From: Haemaphysalis longicornis
Taxonomy: Eukaryota; Arthropoda; Arachnida; Ixodida; Ixodidae
Assembly (NCBI GenBank): GCA_013339765.2
Contig: CM023457.1
Location: 74,129,287 to 74,193,286 of the forward strand
Direction: 5' to 3'
Length of the DNA: 64,000 bases
The translations under genes and the position numbers were made by a program. This document shows, piece after piece, positions 9,087-19,740 of the stretch. Within the stretch, counting starts at the first letter, position 1; each line of letters begins with the position of its first letter. Below the pieces are notes generated by a model, which was not told the origin of the DNA, ran no database searches, and saw only the letters and a list, made by a program, of their open reading frames with translations.

Positions 9087-9857
9087 ATGGCTTCTGACCC
9101 CGTCACCACGAAGGTCATAAGTTGGAAATTTCCGCGCACGTTAACATCAACGGTAGTGATCGGTGACTCCCAAGTACGGCACATTCACAACCATTTTGAT
9201 GCATCTCGCCATGGAACCCCAGCATTCGTGTCACAACGAGGAGCGACCATCCAAGATATCCCCGCACTGATGGACTTCGTGCCACGCACTACGACCACCA
9301 TTGTGCTCCATGTTGGCACAAACGATATCGCCAAAACGCCGGCCAGAGTCACCTCTCAACGGTTCGAGAAGCTTCTCGTTTCCATCAGGCATGACCATCC
9401 TCAAACCCGTACAGTCTATGCGACTCTCATCCTCCCTCGCTGCCCTAATCGGCGCCGACAACGGAGCAACGGGCGGGCCGTGCACCGCTTCAACTCAGAA
9501 GCCTGCCCGTTTAATGACCTTCTTCGCCGGCATTGTCTCCGCACCAGGGGTCTCTACTACCTCGACCACGGCCTTGAGTGGCTGCCCTCGGCCCGAGTGT
9601 TTGCTGCGGAAGAAATCCACCCCAACTTTGACGGCGTCGCCATCACGGCCAGCCACCTGCACCGGGCCTTGTTGAGAAACTTTGCACGCAGTCAGTCGAC
9701 ATGGCTACAACACGCTGCCAGTGCCCCATCCCAACAAGTGCAAGGAAAGGCCCCACCTCCACCTCCGCCTCCACCAACAGCCGCTGCTCTATCCTCCGAG
9801 GCCCCCTCAACCAGGCCTCGATATTCTGATGTCGTCCGGGGACCACGCCGAGATTGA
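9087..9857 (+). CDS. SGNH/GDSL-type hydrolase ORF of a Penelope-like element, 256 aa
   Basis: Complete ORF with the SGNH blocks in order: block I VVIGDSQVRH (Ser28), block II Gly in QRGAT (Gly52), block III HVGTND (Asn79), block V EIHPNFDGV (His178). Families with this fold are esterases or lipases; SGNH domains are known in ORF1 of CR1 LINEs and in rotifer giant PLE composites (Terminons). The last ~60 residues are proline/alanine-rich and end in YSDVVRGPRRD. The ATG at 9087 is the first in frame after the pLTR end. A homologous truncated ORF in copy A sits in the same position relative to ORF2, so it is probably a PLE accessory protein. Catalytic activity is inferred only from the retained residues. 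Confidence 0.78.
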   Translation: MASDPVTTKVISWKFPRTLTSTVVIGDSQVRHIHNHFDASRHGTPAFVSQRGATIQDIPALMDFVPRTTTTIVLHVGTNDIAKTPARVTSQRFEKLLVSIRHDHPQTRTVYATLILPRCPNRRRQRSNGRAVHRFNSEACPFNDLLRRHCLRTRGLYYLDHGLEWLPSARVFAAEEIHPNFDGVAITASHLHRALLRNFARSQSTWLQHAASAPSQQVQGKAPPPPPPPPTAAALSSEAPSTRPRYSDVVRGPRRD

Positions 9858-9924
9858 CTTCCTGAAGATCCCCCTTGTGAACCCGGTGTCCATCCATTTT
9901 CTAGAGAGTTTTTAAAGCTAAGGA

Positions 9925-10228
9925 AAGTTGTGGAAAAAAAGAATTCGATATGAACATCACGTTAGCAGCCTAATTGTATACAGGAAATCAGGCATTGCCC
10001 CAAAAGGCTTGATAATTAACCTCAAATCAGCTACCTCTGACCTCTCGCCTACTCACGAGGCAAACTGGCGGAGCATACTACATAAGACATCGATGGTTCT
10101 TTTGAGCATTGTAATCGAACATGACCATTGTTAACTCGATGCCTTAAAAAACGAAGAAACCTCTCTACTTAAAAAAATTCATTTGACTACGCAAGAAAAG
10201 ACCGAACTAGAAATTTTTAAACTGAACA
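9925..10228 (+). pseudogene. PLE-1C ORF2 N-terminal segment
   Basis: Matches the start of copy A's ORF2: a short basic stretch, the SGIAPKGLIIN motif seen in Penelope-type N-termini, then a helical charged region (about 10140-10228) with one stop and a frame shift. It ends abruptly, where copy A would continue into RT. Confidence 0.6.
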
Positions 10229-10235
10229 AAACCTA

Positions 10236-10565
10236 TTGCATAAAACCTATATGGTTTACCTATTGCAGTGTGGCGGATGTAATATGCAGTACATAGCACA
10301 GACTGGTGAACCTTTTCGAGTGCGGTTTAACAATCACCGCTATCACACCAAAGCACTCCCAAACCTTCCCTTGTCCAGACACCTAGAGGTGCAAAATCCC
10401 TCTTTTGGTGACAATAAATTCACACTTCTAGAGAGCAGTTTTTCTAGTTATAGAGAGCGAGAACAATGTGAGTCCTGCTTAATCTATAAATTTCATACAC
10501 TGAAGGAGGATCATAATGACAGTCCTAGAACGATTCCTCTAACTCGTATGCTGCATGACCATTGA
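10236..10565 (+). pseudogene. Diverged GIY-YIG endonuclease fragment (PLE)
   Basis: A 109-aa open frame containing MVYLLQCGGCNMQYIAQTG and FRVRFNNHR, matching the V-Y..L.C..C..QYIGQTG signature of PLE endonucleases, with the second-strand Gly replaced by Ala. It differs clearly from the copies A/B domain and so represents another PLE lineage or an older copy. It has no RT upstream. The start Met is not meaningful. Confidence 0.65.
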
Positions 10566-11930
10566 GGCATTGCGACCGCGGGACGTACTAGACCTTGTAG
10601 TTTTCTTTTTTTGCTATGCCTACATTAAGACCTGCATGTGTATCGGCCTTTCCCGTGCATAGTATTGCACGGTCTGAGGTGCACAGGCAGCCTGTTCGTC
10701 CCTGTATGAGATTGTGTATTTAAACGCCAACAACCTAACCCAATAATCCGTGGTGACTGTAATTGTCTTGTCCTCTTTCAAACCGCTACCAACTCTTCCT
10801 TTCCTGCCCCCCTATTTCGTATTCCTTTCGCTCTGTTTTTTTTTTTTGTCTCAGTGTCATAGCAAGCATAACACGCCTCATTAATAGCCAGATTGTACCC
10901 ATTGCCTGTTTATGTTACCATATGTCATACCCATTTTATCCTTAGGAAATGTGAAATCGACTGTTCAAGCTTCCAGTTTCGACCGAGCGTGTAAGAAGTA
11001 TTTTATTTTGGTGTCGGTTGTGGCTTCCGCCTGGGGTGTCTTTATTCACATTGTGATCTCCAATGCAAGCGCTCACGGGGTGCTGGCGTCATTCCTGTCT
11101 TTTCGCTCATGTTTTGCTTTGCTTCCCTCTTACCTTTTTTTTTATTTATTTTCTTTCCATTTCTATTTGATGGTTGCCCCCAGGCACAGCACACACCGAC
11201 TGTCACCTCTATTATCTTGTTTTCATTTTTTTAAGAATGGCCGCGCTCCGCCATATTTGCGCGGAATAACCGCAGGGGTCCACGTGTGCGGGCGTAAAGC
11301 CAAGTGCTAACAGTTAACTCGCCGTGCATTGTGCTTGCGGGACACGACGCGACACCGCGTACAGAGGGCGGTGAAGGCGTGGAAGGGGACGCCTCAAATG
11401 GGCTCCTCCATTAGCTTTTGTATGAACCCCCAAAGTCACGGAATCTGCCGGGCCCCGCTTGCATTCTTTACCTTGCCGCTGAAGACGGTCGGTAGTCAAT
11501 CCTTTTTACCGGCGGGACGCATATACACTCACTGCTTGTGGCGGCATGTGCTTTGTAGTTTTTCCCTCTTTGCGACACCGGATGTCTTTCGGGCTTTCGC
11601 GACCCATGAACTTGTCGCATTTAATATCATCCCGTCCCTCGCGTTCATGCAGTATGTTCACCCTCGTCCTCCCCCTCTTTTTTTCGTTTGTTTGTTTTTT
11701 ATTTGTTTGTTTGTTTTGAGGGGTCTATTTCGCTTGACTTTCGCAGAATAAGCTCTGTATGATGTGTGTGGTGTTTGTGTGTTTTTTTTTGCCATGCGGC
11801 TTTTGTTTCGGTTCGTCACCCCCGCGCTGAGTTTGTATGATTTTTTCCCAAGGCTTTCGTTCCTGAATAAGTCCTGTCTCTGGTCTAAACATTGAAAATA
11901 AAGTCTCAGAAGAGCGTACTTTTATTTGAA
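10566..11930 (+). other. 3' region of PLE copy C with degenerate hammerhead-like end
   Basis: T-rich non-coding sequence with no convincing ORF. Near the end, 11863-11896 reads CTGAATA, a GTCC/GGTC-type hairpin, TAAAC, ATT, GAA. This keeps the order of a hammerhead core (CUGANGA, helix II, GAAAC, triloop, GUH) with several substitutions. AATAAA follows at 11897-11902. This is the expected place for a PLE pLTR terminus. Confidence 0.45.
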
Positions 11931-11984
11931 CTTTTTTTACTTTTACTTTTTTTTATTTGAGCAACACCAAAAAGTCTCTAGATT

Positions 11985-12475
11985 AGAATGAAGCATGATT
12001 AAAAAAGACTCCAATGGTCACTAACAGCAAAACACCATTACCGATATTGCAACGACTGTCATGTCTATACACCACGTACTTTTTGTTGCCCTGAAAAAGC
12101 CCAGTCGATGCTATTTTATTTGAGAGCCATGTCCCGGTAAGTGCAGCAATATCAGCCTCGGAGTCATTTATTAAAGCGCTGAGGCTGTCCTTTTAACAGT
12201 GCAGGCTACGAATGTTTGTGTAGAGGACGGACGCTTTATTCTCACTTTGACGACCACTACTCCTCGCGCACTCCTAGCTGCCGCTCGGCTGTGCATGCAA
12301 CCGTCCTGAACACGTAGACCGTGAGGATGATACAGCAGGTGCTGAGGCAAAGGGCGTCGCCTTAGGTTTATGCACACAGTCGGTGCTAGCGTTGTACACG
12401 CAGTTCTTACCGACAACAGAGAGCCTATTATGGCGCAGTTTGTAAGAGGTGTTAAGACATTTCCCGTACTCAAGC
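11985..12475 (-). pseudogene. CR1-like LINE endonuclease fragment
   Basis: The minus strand encodes YTNIRSL near 12220, then SEADIAALTGTWLSNKI, VVYRHDSR and GNGVLLLV. This is the N-terminal part of an APE-type LINE endonuclease (usual pattern: ADIxxLTETWL...YRxDR...GGGVLL). It is broken by frameshifts and ends near 11985, next to the PLE-C tail. Upstream, ~12240-12475 reads open and may be the end of the preceding ORF. Confidence 0.6.
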
Positions 12476-12479
12476 AATT

Positions 12480-13129
12480 TCTTGCGGGCAGTTCGTGTGG
12501 CTAGTGAAAAGTTACCTCTAATGTAAAAGTCTGTAATGTAACCTTCTTACACCTTTATGAAGATAGTGGACATTAATTATATTTGCGCCCAGTAAATGTC
12601 GGCATCGATGCTATCTAGGTACACTGGCAGCAGGGCGCGGAGAAAGTTCCATACTACGCAAGTACCACACTGTTCCAAGCTAAAACCAGCTATTCGGCGA
12701 CTGAAAAGAATGCAATGGGTGATACGGGCTATAGCGTGTGGTAATCATGAAGAATAAATTCCGACCACATCCGTATCGCACCCCCTTAACAGCGGTAAGC
12801 GACTACAATTGGTTGTGCTCGCTTGCCAGCTTCGAAAATCCGCCAGGAGACTTTCCTGCTGTAGAGACTGAGAGAATGGTGTTTAATGGTACTGGTGGGT
12901 TTATCCTGGCGTTGCGAACTAGCTTGATACCCCAGATGTGTGAGCAAAAATAAAATTGATGAACTGATGCTGATGATTACAAAAATGGCGAGGCGCTTAC
13001 TAATCAAGCCTAATTTAGAAAGTCTGGCAAAGTCGTGTACTAAGCAGCAAAGTCAATAGAGCGTTTTCGCTCGTGATGCTGGTTTACATATAGACAAGGG
13101 GTTTAACACGCCCATTAGTTTTAGCAAAC
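12480..13129. other. No recognisable feature
   Basis: Mixed-composition sequence with only short, unconvincing ORFs. Probably decayed repeat. Confidence 0.4.
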
Positions 13130-13262
13130 GGCCGTGTCTTCGAGAGTTCGGCACACGTTAAAGATCCCCAGGTGGTCAAAATTATTCCGGAGCCCTCCCC
13201 TGTGGTGCGCCCTATCGCCTGCATTGAGTGGGCGCGACAAGCACAAAAAAAACTGCCACACT
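13130..13262 (+). mobile_element. tRNA-derived SINE, body fragment (copy 1)
   Basis: Contains the core cacgttaaagatccccagg, then ggagccctcccctgtggtgcgcc, shared with the copies at 15441 and 36986. The tRNA-like head is missing here. The core resembles an abundant ixodid tick SINE of the Ruka type; that name is from memory. Confidence 0.7.
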
Positions 13263-13689
13263 TATAGAAATCGGCTATCCCAGGGGCATTTATAGCTGCG
13301 CCCTAGATGGCGTATACTGCGCATATTAATCTATTACTTGGTTTCGTTATTCAAGCACGTAAAAAGTGAGCTGAGTGGGAAAGCGGCCTGTGGCAGCCTA
13401 AATTGAAAATGATTTGGCAAGCGACACTCCGCTGCACGCGGAGAAGAAACGTTTCGTTTTACTCGTCGAGTACGTGAAGCACCATAACGGTGCCGTGCTA
13501 GTTTATGGAGTGAAGCTGCGCGTTTTTAGCGTGCCGCCGCCAGCGTAGATCACTGAAAACTCCACGCAACGTTTGACGCAAGAGCGGAGAATCTTCACTG
13601 GAGAAGATTATACATGACACTGGATCATGAGTGATGGATGCTACAGTGTATGCCCTAGCGTTCCATGATATACCAGAGGGGCCAGGAAT

Positions 13690-14040
13690 TCACTGAAACT
13701 TTACATGATGGTGGTCTGCTAAAGCTTGTAGTTGCATGGCATTAGTGTCAAAAACAAACTGATATTTCGGGTAAGATGTTAAGCACTCAAGTGGCGCCTG
13801 GTAATCCGTTAAGATTTCCCACTGACATGCTGGTTTCTCGTTGGCATAGGCCAATGAAGTTCGCACGGTGGGAAGTATAGTAACCGTAGATGTCCTGTTG
13901 CTGATCGTTGCGCTGAAGACGGAAGGGCGTGACGAAGACCAGATAGCTATTGCAGATGAGGTGGCTGATACAGATCCATCGGTGTACAGGTAGGTTTGCA
14001 CTGTGTATTTTCGGGAGATCCCTTCTAAAGAGAAGAACAA
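13690..14040 (-). pseudogene. RNase H domain fragment of LINE-R
   Basis: Encodes TYLYTDGSVSATSSAIA, the first RNase H motif with its catalytic Asp, followed by an alpha/beta pattern typical of LINE RNase H, including EILTDYQAPLECL (third-motif Asp). The frame is open for 116 codons, but the C-terminal His motif is absent. Confidence 0.6.
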
Positions 14041-15011
14041 TAATGCAGAGGAGGTGATATACTATTTTTAGGTAATACTGGCACTCCAATTGTAATTTGC
14101 AGACGCGGACATGCACGGCCCTTGTAGAGACGGAGCAGGGTGCTTGTAGTAGAGCGGTAGAGGGTCTCGAACTTCAATGGCTCAGCTGAGTGTTAATGAG
14201 TTCCCAGGGTGACCTTGCTGCCCTGCTACAGAACGCAGTCCCACGCCAAGGAACTGCTGCGCGCCAAGGGCAAGTGGTGCCAGACTTCGACACTTCGCTG
14301 GCGTTCGTACTGTTGATTTGGTCTACGGCACTCAAAAAAACACTATCTTGACTTGTGCCTCCATACTTTGCCGAAATCTCGCATTTCCTTTTCAGAGCAC
14401 GAGAATTACCGTGAGGCTGTGGCATAGCGATTCGACGCCAAGCACTTTGTTTAGGTGAAAAAAGGACGATATTGCAGATCCGCTGCGCCTCCAGAATAGC
14501 ATAGGGAAGCTGTTGAAGATAGAGGCATGCTTGTCTTTTAGATGTCGGGCGTGTTTTGAATAAGTCCGAGACATTTCTATTATCATACATAACACCTTAT
14601 GATGGGCAACATAGGGGACCATGCGGCCCCAAACGATCAGCCCCTAAATTGGTTCATCACTGTTCGTAAATGCAATAACAGCGCTCTTTCCAGCTTATAT
14701 TGGTCCAAAGCCCGCCTTCTGCATTGTATGCTTTTGTGTTTTGTTGCCATTGTCTGGCAGAGCACAGCCGTGTTATCTATTTCAGAAGCGAAGCGCGTGG
14801 TCGTTGCGTTTTTTTTATGTCATATGCTATCTCATTTGAAATGGAGAAGGCTTCTCTCTGTCGTCTCCAGACAGAATAATCGCAACTCTTAGTGATCTGG
14901 TTCGACTGTTCTAGAAATGGCTTCTAGGAAAGATAAATGTTCACCTGGCAAACGCTACTGCATTGGATTTGTTGGCACACCATTGCGCACGTCACTTAAT
15001 TGGCACCTCGT

Positions 15012-15390
15012 TCACCACTTGTGTATTCGTTGAGCTCCTAGCAAAGCAAGTGTCCGCTCTTGAAATTTTGTTCCTTGAAGAATGCAGCGTTGTCCTTGGC
15101 TACGTGACAATACTTTTAGACCTCCAGCTCCTAGAAAGGCCGCAATAAAATTTATTCGCCCTTTCAGTCTCGCGCGCACCACACGCATTATGTGTACACA
15201 TCTCCAATGGCAAGTATCATCCGTGTACAAGTGGATTTCAAAAGGTGCCGCAAACATTTCCATATGCCCAACAGCTTATATATGTTAAAGATCATATCCC
15301 AGAGGACTCCACTTTGCCAAGCCCCACCGGTCATTATGTATTGCGATGTGCCACTGCTGTTTGCTGACACGAAGAAGTACCTCATTGCCT
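15012..15390 (-). pseudogene. Reverse transcriptase palm fragment of LINE-R
   Basis: Shows a diverged motif B region (TGGAWQSGVL...MIFNIY, where TRGVPQGGVLSPMLFN is expected) followed by HLYTDDTCHW, a YADD-type catalytic box (YTDD), and AAFLGAGGLKVLS, the usual FL...GL.LS stretch after it. Two reading frames are needed. Clearly a decayed LINE RT. Confidence 0.6.
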
Positions 15391-15440
15391 AGCATACAGC
15401 TTCGTGGTACACGCAATTGTACGCAAATTTTATGTCGAAC

Positions 15441-15680
15441 CCGCCGTGCTGGACCAGTGGCTAGGCACTGTGTTCCAGAGACCAAGTACGCGGTTCGATT
15501 CCTACCCACGGCCGCCGCTTTTCCGGTGGATGCAAAACGCGAAAACGCCTTTGTGTTTGAGATTTCTGTGCACGTTAAAGAACCCCAGTACGTCCCAATT
15601 GATCCAGAGCCCTCCTCAAAGGTGCGCCCCATCGCCTGTGTCGCGTGGTCAAGTTAAACAACAGCCCAATCAATCAATTG
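15441..15680 (+). mobile_element. tRNA-derived SINE, near full length (copy 2)
   Basis: The 5' head is tRNA-like with box A (ggaccagtggctaggc, ~15451) and box B (ggttcgattcc, 15492-15502), closing with cacggc. It continues through the body with cacgttaaagaaccccag and ends in caatcaatcaattg. This is the only copy in the window with its pol III promoter. It interrupts LINE-R. Confidence 0.78.
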
Positions 15681-15976
15681 TTTTTTGAGATACAGCGAAA
15701 TTATGATATTACGTTGTTTTCTCTCTTGATGCTATTAGCAGTTGGTATGACATCGTCAACGCTAGTGTGTTCCTTGCGAAAGCCAGATAACTGCGGCGGG
15801 TATAAACTGCGAATGCTGAGCACCCGGTGCAGTGGATAGAGCACCATTTTTATAAGCTTATCACGCAGCTCAAGCTAGAAAATAGACGGTAAGACTCGGT
15901 GGAAATCTCTGTACTGCCTCGTTTTTAGAACAACCAAAATGGGAACAGGTTTCGACTTTTCTCAACATCGTCAGTT

Positions 15977-16270
15977 TTAGAAGATCCGTAGAAGGCACAT
16001 TCTCATTGCCATCAAATGTGAAGAGGCTCCGGTACAGATATTATCGCCAACCGTAGACATGGCATTCTTGAGAGATGCGCGCACAGCAACCACCCAGTCC
16101 TGAAAAAGAAAACGTTTCATGCATAGGTTATTTACTCGGTAGGGTGTCTTGCTCGAGGGCGAAGAGGGTCTTATATTCGATGTTTGCACAATGGTGTGTA
16201 TTCTCCATGAGGCGATTGCAGTGTCTAGTTCACTGATATCTGTAATTAGCAAAACAATCTCTGTATGCAA
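15977..16270 (-). pseudogene. Probable EN-RT linker of LINE-R
   Basis: An open stretch on the minus strand reads ...ELDTAIASWRIHTIVQTS..RPSSPSSKTPYRVNNLCMKRFL. This resembles the region following the endonuclease in RNase H LINEs (usually WWxxECxxAxRxRxxAxKRFxxxP). Position and order fit; similarity is weak. Confidence 0.4.
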
Positions 16271-18590
16271 ATCTGCATTCTTGGTTGTATACTTTTTTCA
16301 GTAACCTCAAACACTTAGTGCATGAAGTACGGTAGTTTAAATTGTTTCTACTAAATCGTCATAAGATGACAAACAGTGCACAATATTTTATGCTGTGGTT
16401 TTGAAAGCTGTCTGGCCAGAGCAAGAAAGTTTCGTAAACCGAAGTATGATCACTACGGTAATTTTGAATGTCTGCTATCCAGCTCGTTCTAGAAAGCAGT
16501 TGGGACGACACAATGGTGATGGTAATGGTGCGTTACACCACACCCCGAAAAAGGGCTGGTACTTCGGAGTTGAGTGCACACATGTCGATCGTTGAGCACT
16601 GTAAAAAGGCCGCCGCATTTAACTGTCAATTTATTCGCCCCATGAGGGTTGTTAAAACAACCCGTGAAGATGCGGGGTGCTAGAGTGGCGTTAACAGTGC
16701 TCTCAAGTCTAGGCGTGTCCAGTGCTACACGAGGTGGTATATAAGGTGCAGCATTAAAAGACAAGCCAGTGCTTCACACTGTACAGGCCACATCTTTTGA
16801 CACTTCAGGTGGTATATAATGTTCAATGATTATCAGGTATTTACGCTAAAATGGGAGGGCTAAGTTCGGAGACGAATATCTTTGGGAAATCCGGACTCCG
16901 GGATGGCAATTACTGAGAAATGATGCTTTTGCGCGAAACGGCGGAAATAAGGGAGACACGGCTGGAGTTTGTGCGCATTCCATTGAACTGTTGTTACGTT
17001 AGTTTGAAATTCCTGCCGTTTTAACGCTAAGAATGCGCCAGTTGCAGTAGCTACCACCGTTGAGTGAGGAAGGTGAAACCAAATCAAAGATTTAAAAAAA
17101 ACCACTGGCTGCCGCGACGCGAGAGAGGCAAGCAAAGTACGCAAAGCCTCCACAAGTCGTGAAATCATTGCACAAACCCTCTATAACACCAATCACACCG
17201 TTTGGATCACTTCCATCTTGTGGGTGAGTTCGATGAGCCGACTCCATTTTCCGCGCAAGAGGAATTGGAGGCGAGGCTGTCGCCAGTGCACACGCACGCT
17301 GCGATGTAGGAGGGAAAGTGTGGGACATTTCGGCAGTTTTTAGTACAGGCGCATGTGTAGCGACAAGCGCCCACACCTGGTGCCAATTTTCGCACAGGAG
17401 GCTGCTTATCACTCTGCATGACTGGTAGTGACGGGAATTCTTTCTCGACACAGTTGGAGGTTGAAACCCCAGTGTATAGGACTTGTCTCTGCAGAGCACC
17501 CTTTCTGCCGAGTGTGCTTTGCTCTGCTAACTTGGATTTCGCTGTATTGTAATACACGTGGTTCGCCATCATGCTTTAAATACAGCTTTTTGATCACATC
17601 GTACGAAGACACTATCAATTGTGAATTGGTGCTTTTACCCAGTTTGGCAAATGACGAATTTTAGCAGGCAACTTCGTATGGTCATGGTTGCATCCGCAAA
17701 GTGGGAATCACATGGGTAGTTTGCGTACTTCAGTCACAAGTCAGAAACGCTGGTTTTTCTTCCACCGTTTGGGTTTCTCCAAATATTCGGGCACCATGTG
17801 TTGCGTGCATTCAATAGTGACGTCATCGTGCACCCTTTCACTGACTCTTAGCACATAACTCTCACAGCCCTCTCTAATGGTTTCCCAAGTCTCGGGGCAT
17901 ATTTTACACTTACCCTGAGGCGCCGTGCAGTGAGGATGTCAGAATTTGTGCGGTCCGTGGCAACATCTCTGATTACAACCATTCTCGAATTGCTGGGGCT
18001 TAGCTCATGTGCCTTGACACGAATGCCTGCAATGGTAGGCATTTTCAAAGCACCCTCTGTGGCGTCAGCACTCCTTGTATGATGAAAACATTGTTCACAT
18101 CACGGCGTGACCACACATAATATTACATACCTATTACCTCCGCCTTGCTAATTGCACTAATCGGAAGTGAACTGCGTCCCACCCCAAACCCAACATCTAC
18201 AAAATGCTTTACAGAACCCTACCCGAAATGATACACATGCAATTTGATTTCAAACACAGGACAAACGTCCTTAGTACCACACGTTTGCTGACCACACAGG
18301 CACAGAAAAAAAACAACCTGAAGATAGATAAAAAAAGCCACTCAATGCAAAAACAACTCCATGAACTTCTTTAAAGGTCAACTGCAACGATACTTTCGGC
18401 CGCTTTGTTTGCACCATTTTCCGGTTGTATTACGGTTAAAAGGTGTTATGTGCAAGAGTTGCAGGCCGAAACATTTTTCGTCAACCTAATTAGCTCAGAA
18501 ACACGCTCTCTACTATTGAGCTGTGACGCCTAAAAAATAATTATAGAAAACACTATACAAGAATCTAATTTCAATACATAAAATGTAAAT
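16271..18590. other. Unassigned region, possible decayed LINE ORF1 on minus strand
   Basis: The minus strand 18050-17100 has several medium ORFs with stops (65-135 codons) that could be the gag-like ORF1 of LINE-R, but I see no CCHC knuckle. 18360-18590 is AT-rich with the start 'aaaggtcaactgcaacgat', which looks like a dispersed repeat. Nothing else was recognised. Confidence 0.25.
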
Positions 18591-18596
18591 TGTGGT

Positions 18597-18980
18597 TTAT
18601 GAACAACACTTTGCTAAATTTGTTGAGAGCCAGACGGGTACTCTTTTGGCACCGAGAATAGTTGACTCGAAGTTGCACACAAGACCCGGCGGGGTCGGCC
18701 AGTACGCCTCTACTAACTCCACGGGAACGCGCCTAAACGACTCGTCCGGAGCCAATAGGGTCAGCACAGTCCTCTGATCGAGCGAGCAGCCGTTGACCGG
18801 CGGTTCCCTGGGAGAGTCACCCTGCCAAAGAAACGTGGGGAGCTGGGAGCCGAGAACCACCGCTAAACTGAGCGGCACAGGAGATCCGGCCCGTTCTTGA
18901 CTCGTAGTATAGCTTTCCGCAGAAATGTAATTGCGGTGAATCGTATAGGTCACAGCAGTTTGTTTTGCAATTGCTTTCAA
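18597..18980 (-). other. 127-codon ORF of unknown nature
   Basis: Uninterrupted minus-strand frame over a GC-richer patch, with no family resemblance I can name and no clear promoter or polyA signal. It may be an exon-like relic or chance; nothing supports a function. Confidence 0.15.
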
Positions 18981-19039
18981 ATTGCGGACGCAATTCGTTC
19001 ACTGCACCAATTGCGGCCTCCCGATGTCATTCACCGCGT

Positions 19040-19740
19040 CCGCCGCCGCGCTCTCTCACCCGCCGGTCTCAAAGAGCGCCTCAGAAGATCCGGCTCTGGA
19101 AATAGCAGCTCTTGAAAAAAGCGGCTCAGAAAAGCCGAAACACGGCTCAAGATATGCGGCCCGCCTGAGTTGTTCTGTCTGCTCACACACAGAAGGTGCT
19201 GGAAGAACTTGGAAAATTATCCCCAGCAGTCCGGGCAGGGCAGTTGCTTTCTTGCGCCCATAATAGAATGCGCGAAACTCGCCTCAAAGAGCCGGCTCAG
19301 TTGAGCCAGCTCTTCGGCTCTTTCGCTCATTTACTGAGCCGAACAGCCAAAGAGCAGAGTCAAGATATCCGACTCTACTGACGCGTACTGTCTGCTCACG
19401 CGACAGGAGGCGCTGGAAGAATTTAGAAAATGAGCCCCCCCCCTCCTCAGCGCGGTTGCTTTCTCGCGCCGATAATAGCTGGCGCGAAACTCTCACAAAA
19501 GGACCAGCTCATTTGATCCGGCTCTTCGGCTCAGTTCGCCCTTCCTCAATGTTTGGCTCTCCTGTTGCTAGTCCCGTTTGACATGAATCACTGAGCGGGC
19601 GAGAATGGGCTCTCTTACTACAAAAGAACCGCCGCTCACTTTTAGTGAGCTACGGCTCCCCCTCTCTTCCCAAAGAGCGGCTCAAAAAAGCGGGATCGCT
19701 CCTGATCCGGTTCGCTCCTGATAAAGGGAATTATCCGATA
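19040..19740. repeat. GAGCCG/CGGCTC-rich repeat block
   Basis: Many short copies of gagccg, cggctc, ctcttcggctc and agagcggctc in both orientations, including ctcttcggctcttt at ~19310 and ctcttcggctcagtt at ~19521. Two similar halves can be seen (about 19165-19290 and 19380-19500, both containing ctgctcac, ggaagaa, gcgcga). Dense bidirectional subterminal repeats of this kind are common near the ends of hAT-type DNA transposons, but no TIR or transposase was found. Confidence 0.55.

Larger units (their letters stand above)
9041..11930 (+). mobile_element. PLE-1 copy C: SGNH ORF plus RT-less PLE remnant
   Basis: Follows copy B head-to-tail. It carries a complete SGNH-hydrolase ORF, then the ORF2 N-terminal segment, which breaks off at ~10228. 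It then joins directly to a different, more diverged GIY-YIG domain (10236-10565) and a ~1.35-kb 3' region ending with an AATAAA signal (11897-11902). No RT lies between, so this is a deletion or recombination product of PLE sequences. Confidence 0.7.
13690..16270 (-). mobile_element. RNase H-bearing LINE remnant (LINE-R), interrupted by a SINE
   Basis: Minus-strand pieces in correct order: EN-RT linker (16270-15977), RT palm (15390-15012), thumb/connection (14590-14100), RNase H (14040-13690). The SINE at 15441-15680 sits between the linker and the palm. All pieces are frameshifted and diverged. The 5' end and the 3' UTR were not identified. Confidence 0.6.

Noticed and set aside
18597..18980. 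127-codon ORF as a possible host exon
   Set aside because: No recognisable domain, no splice-site pair that I could support, and the region lies among repeat debris.
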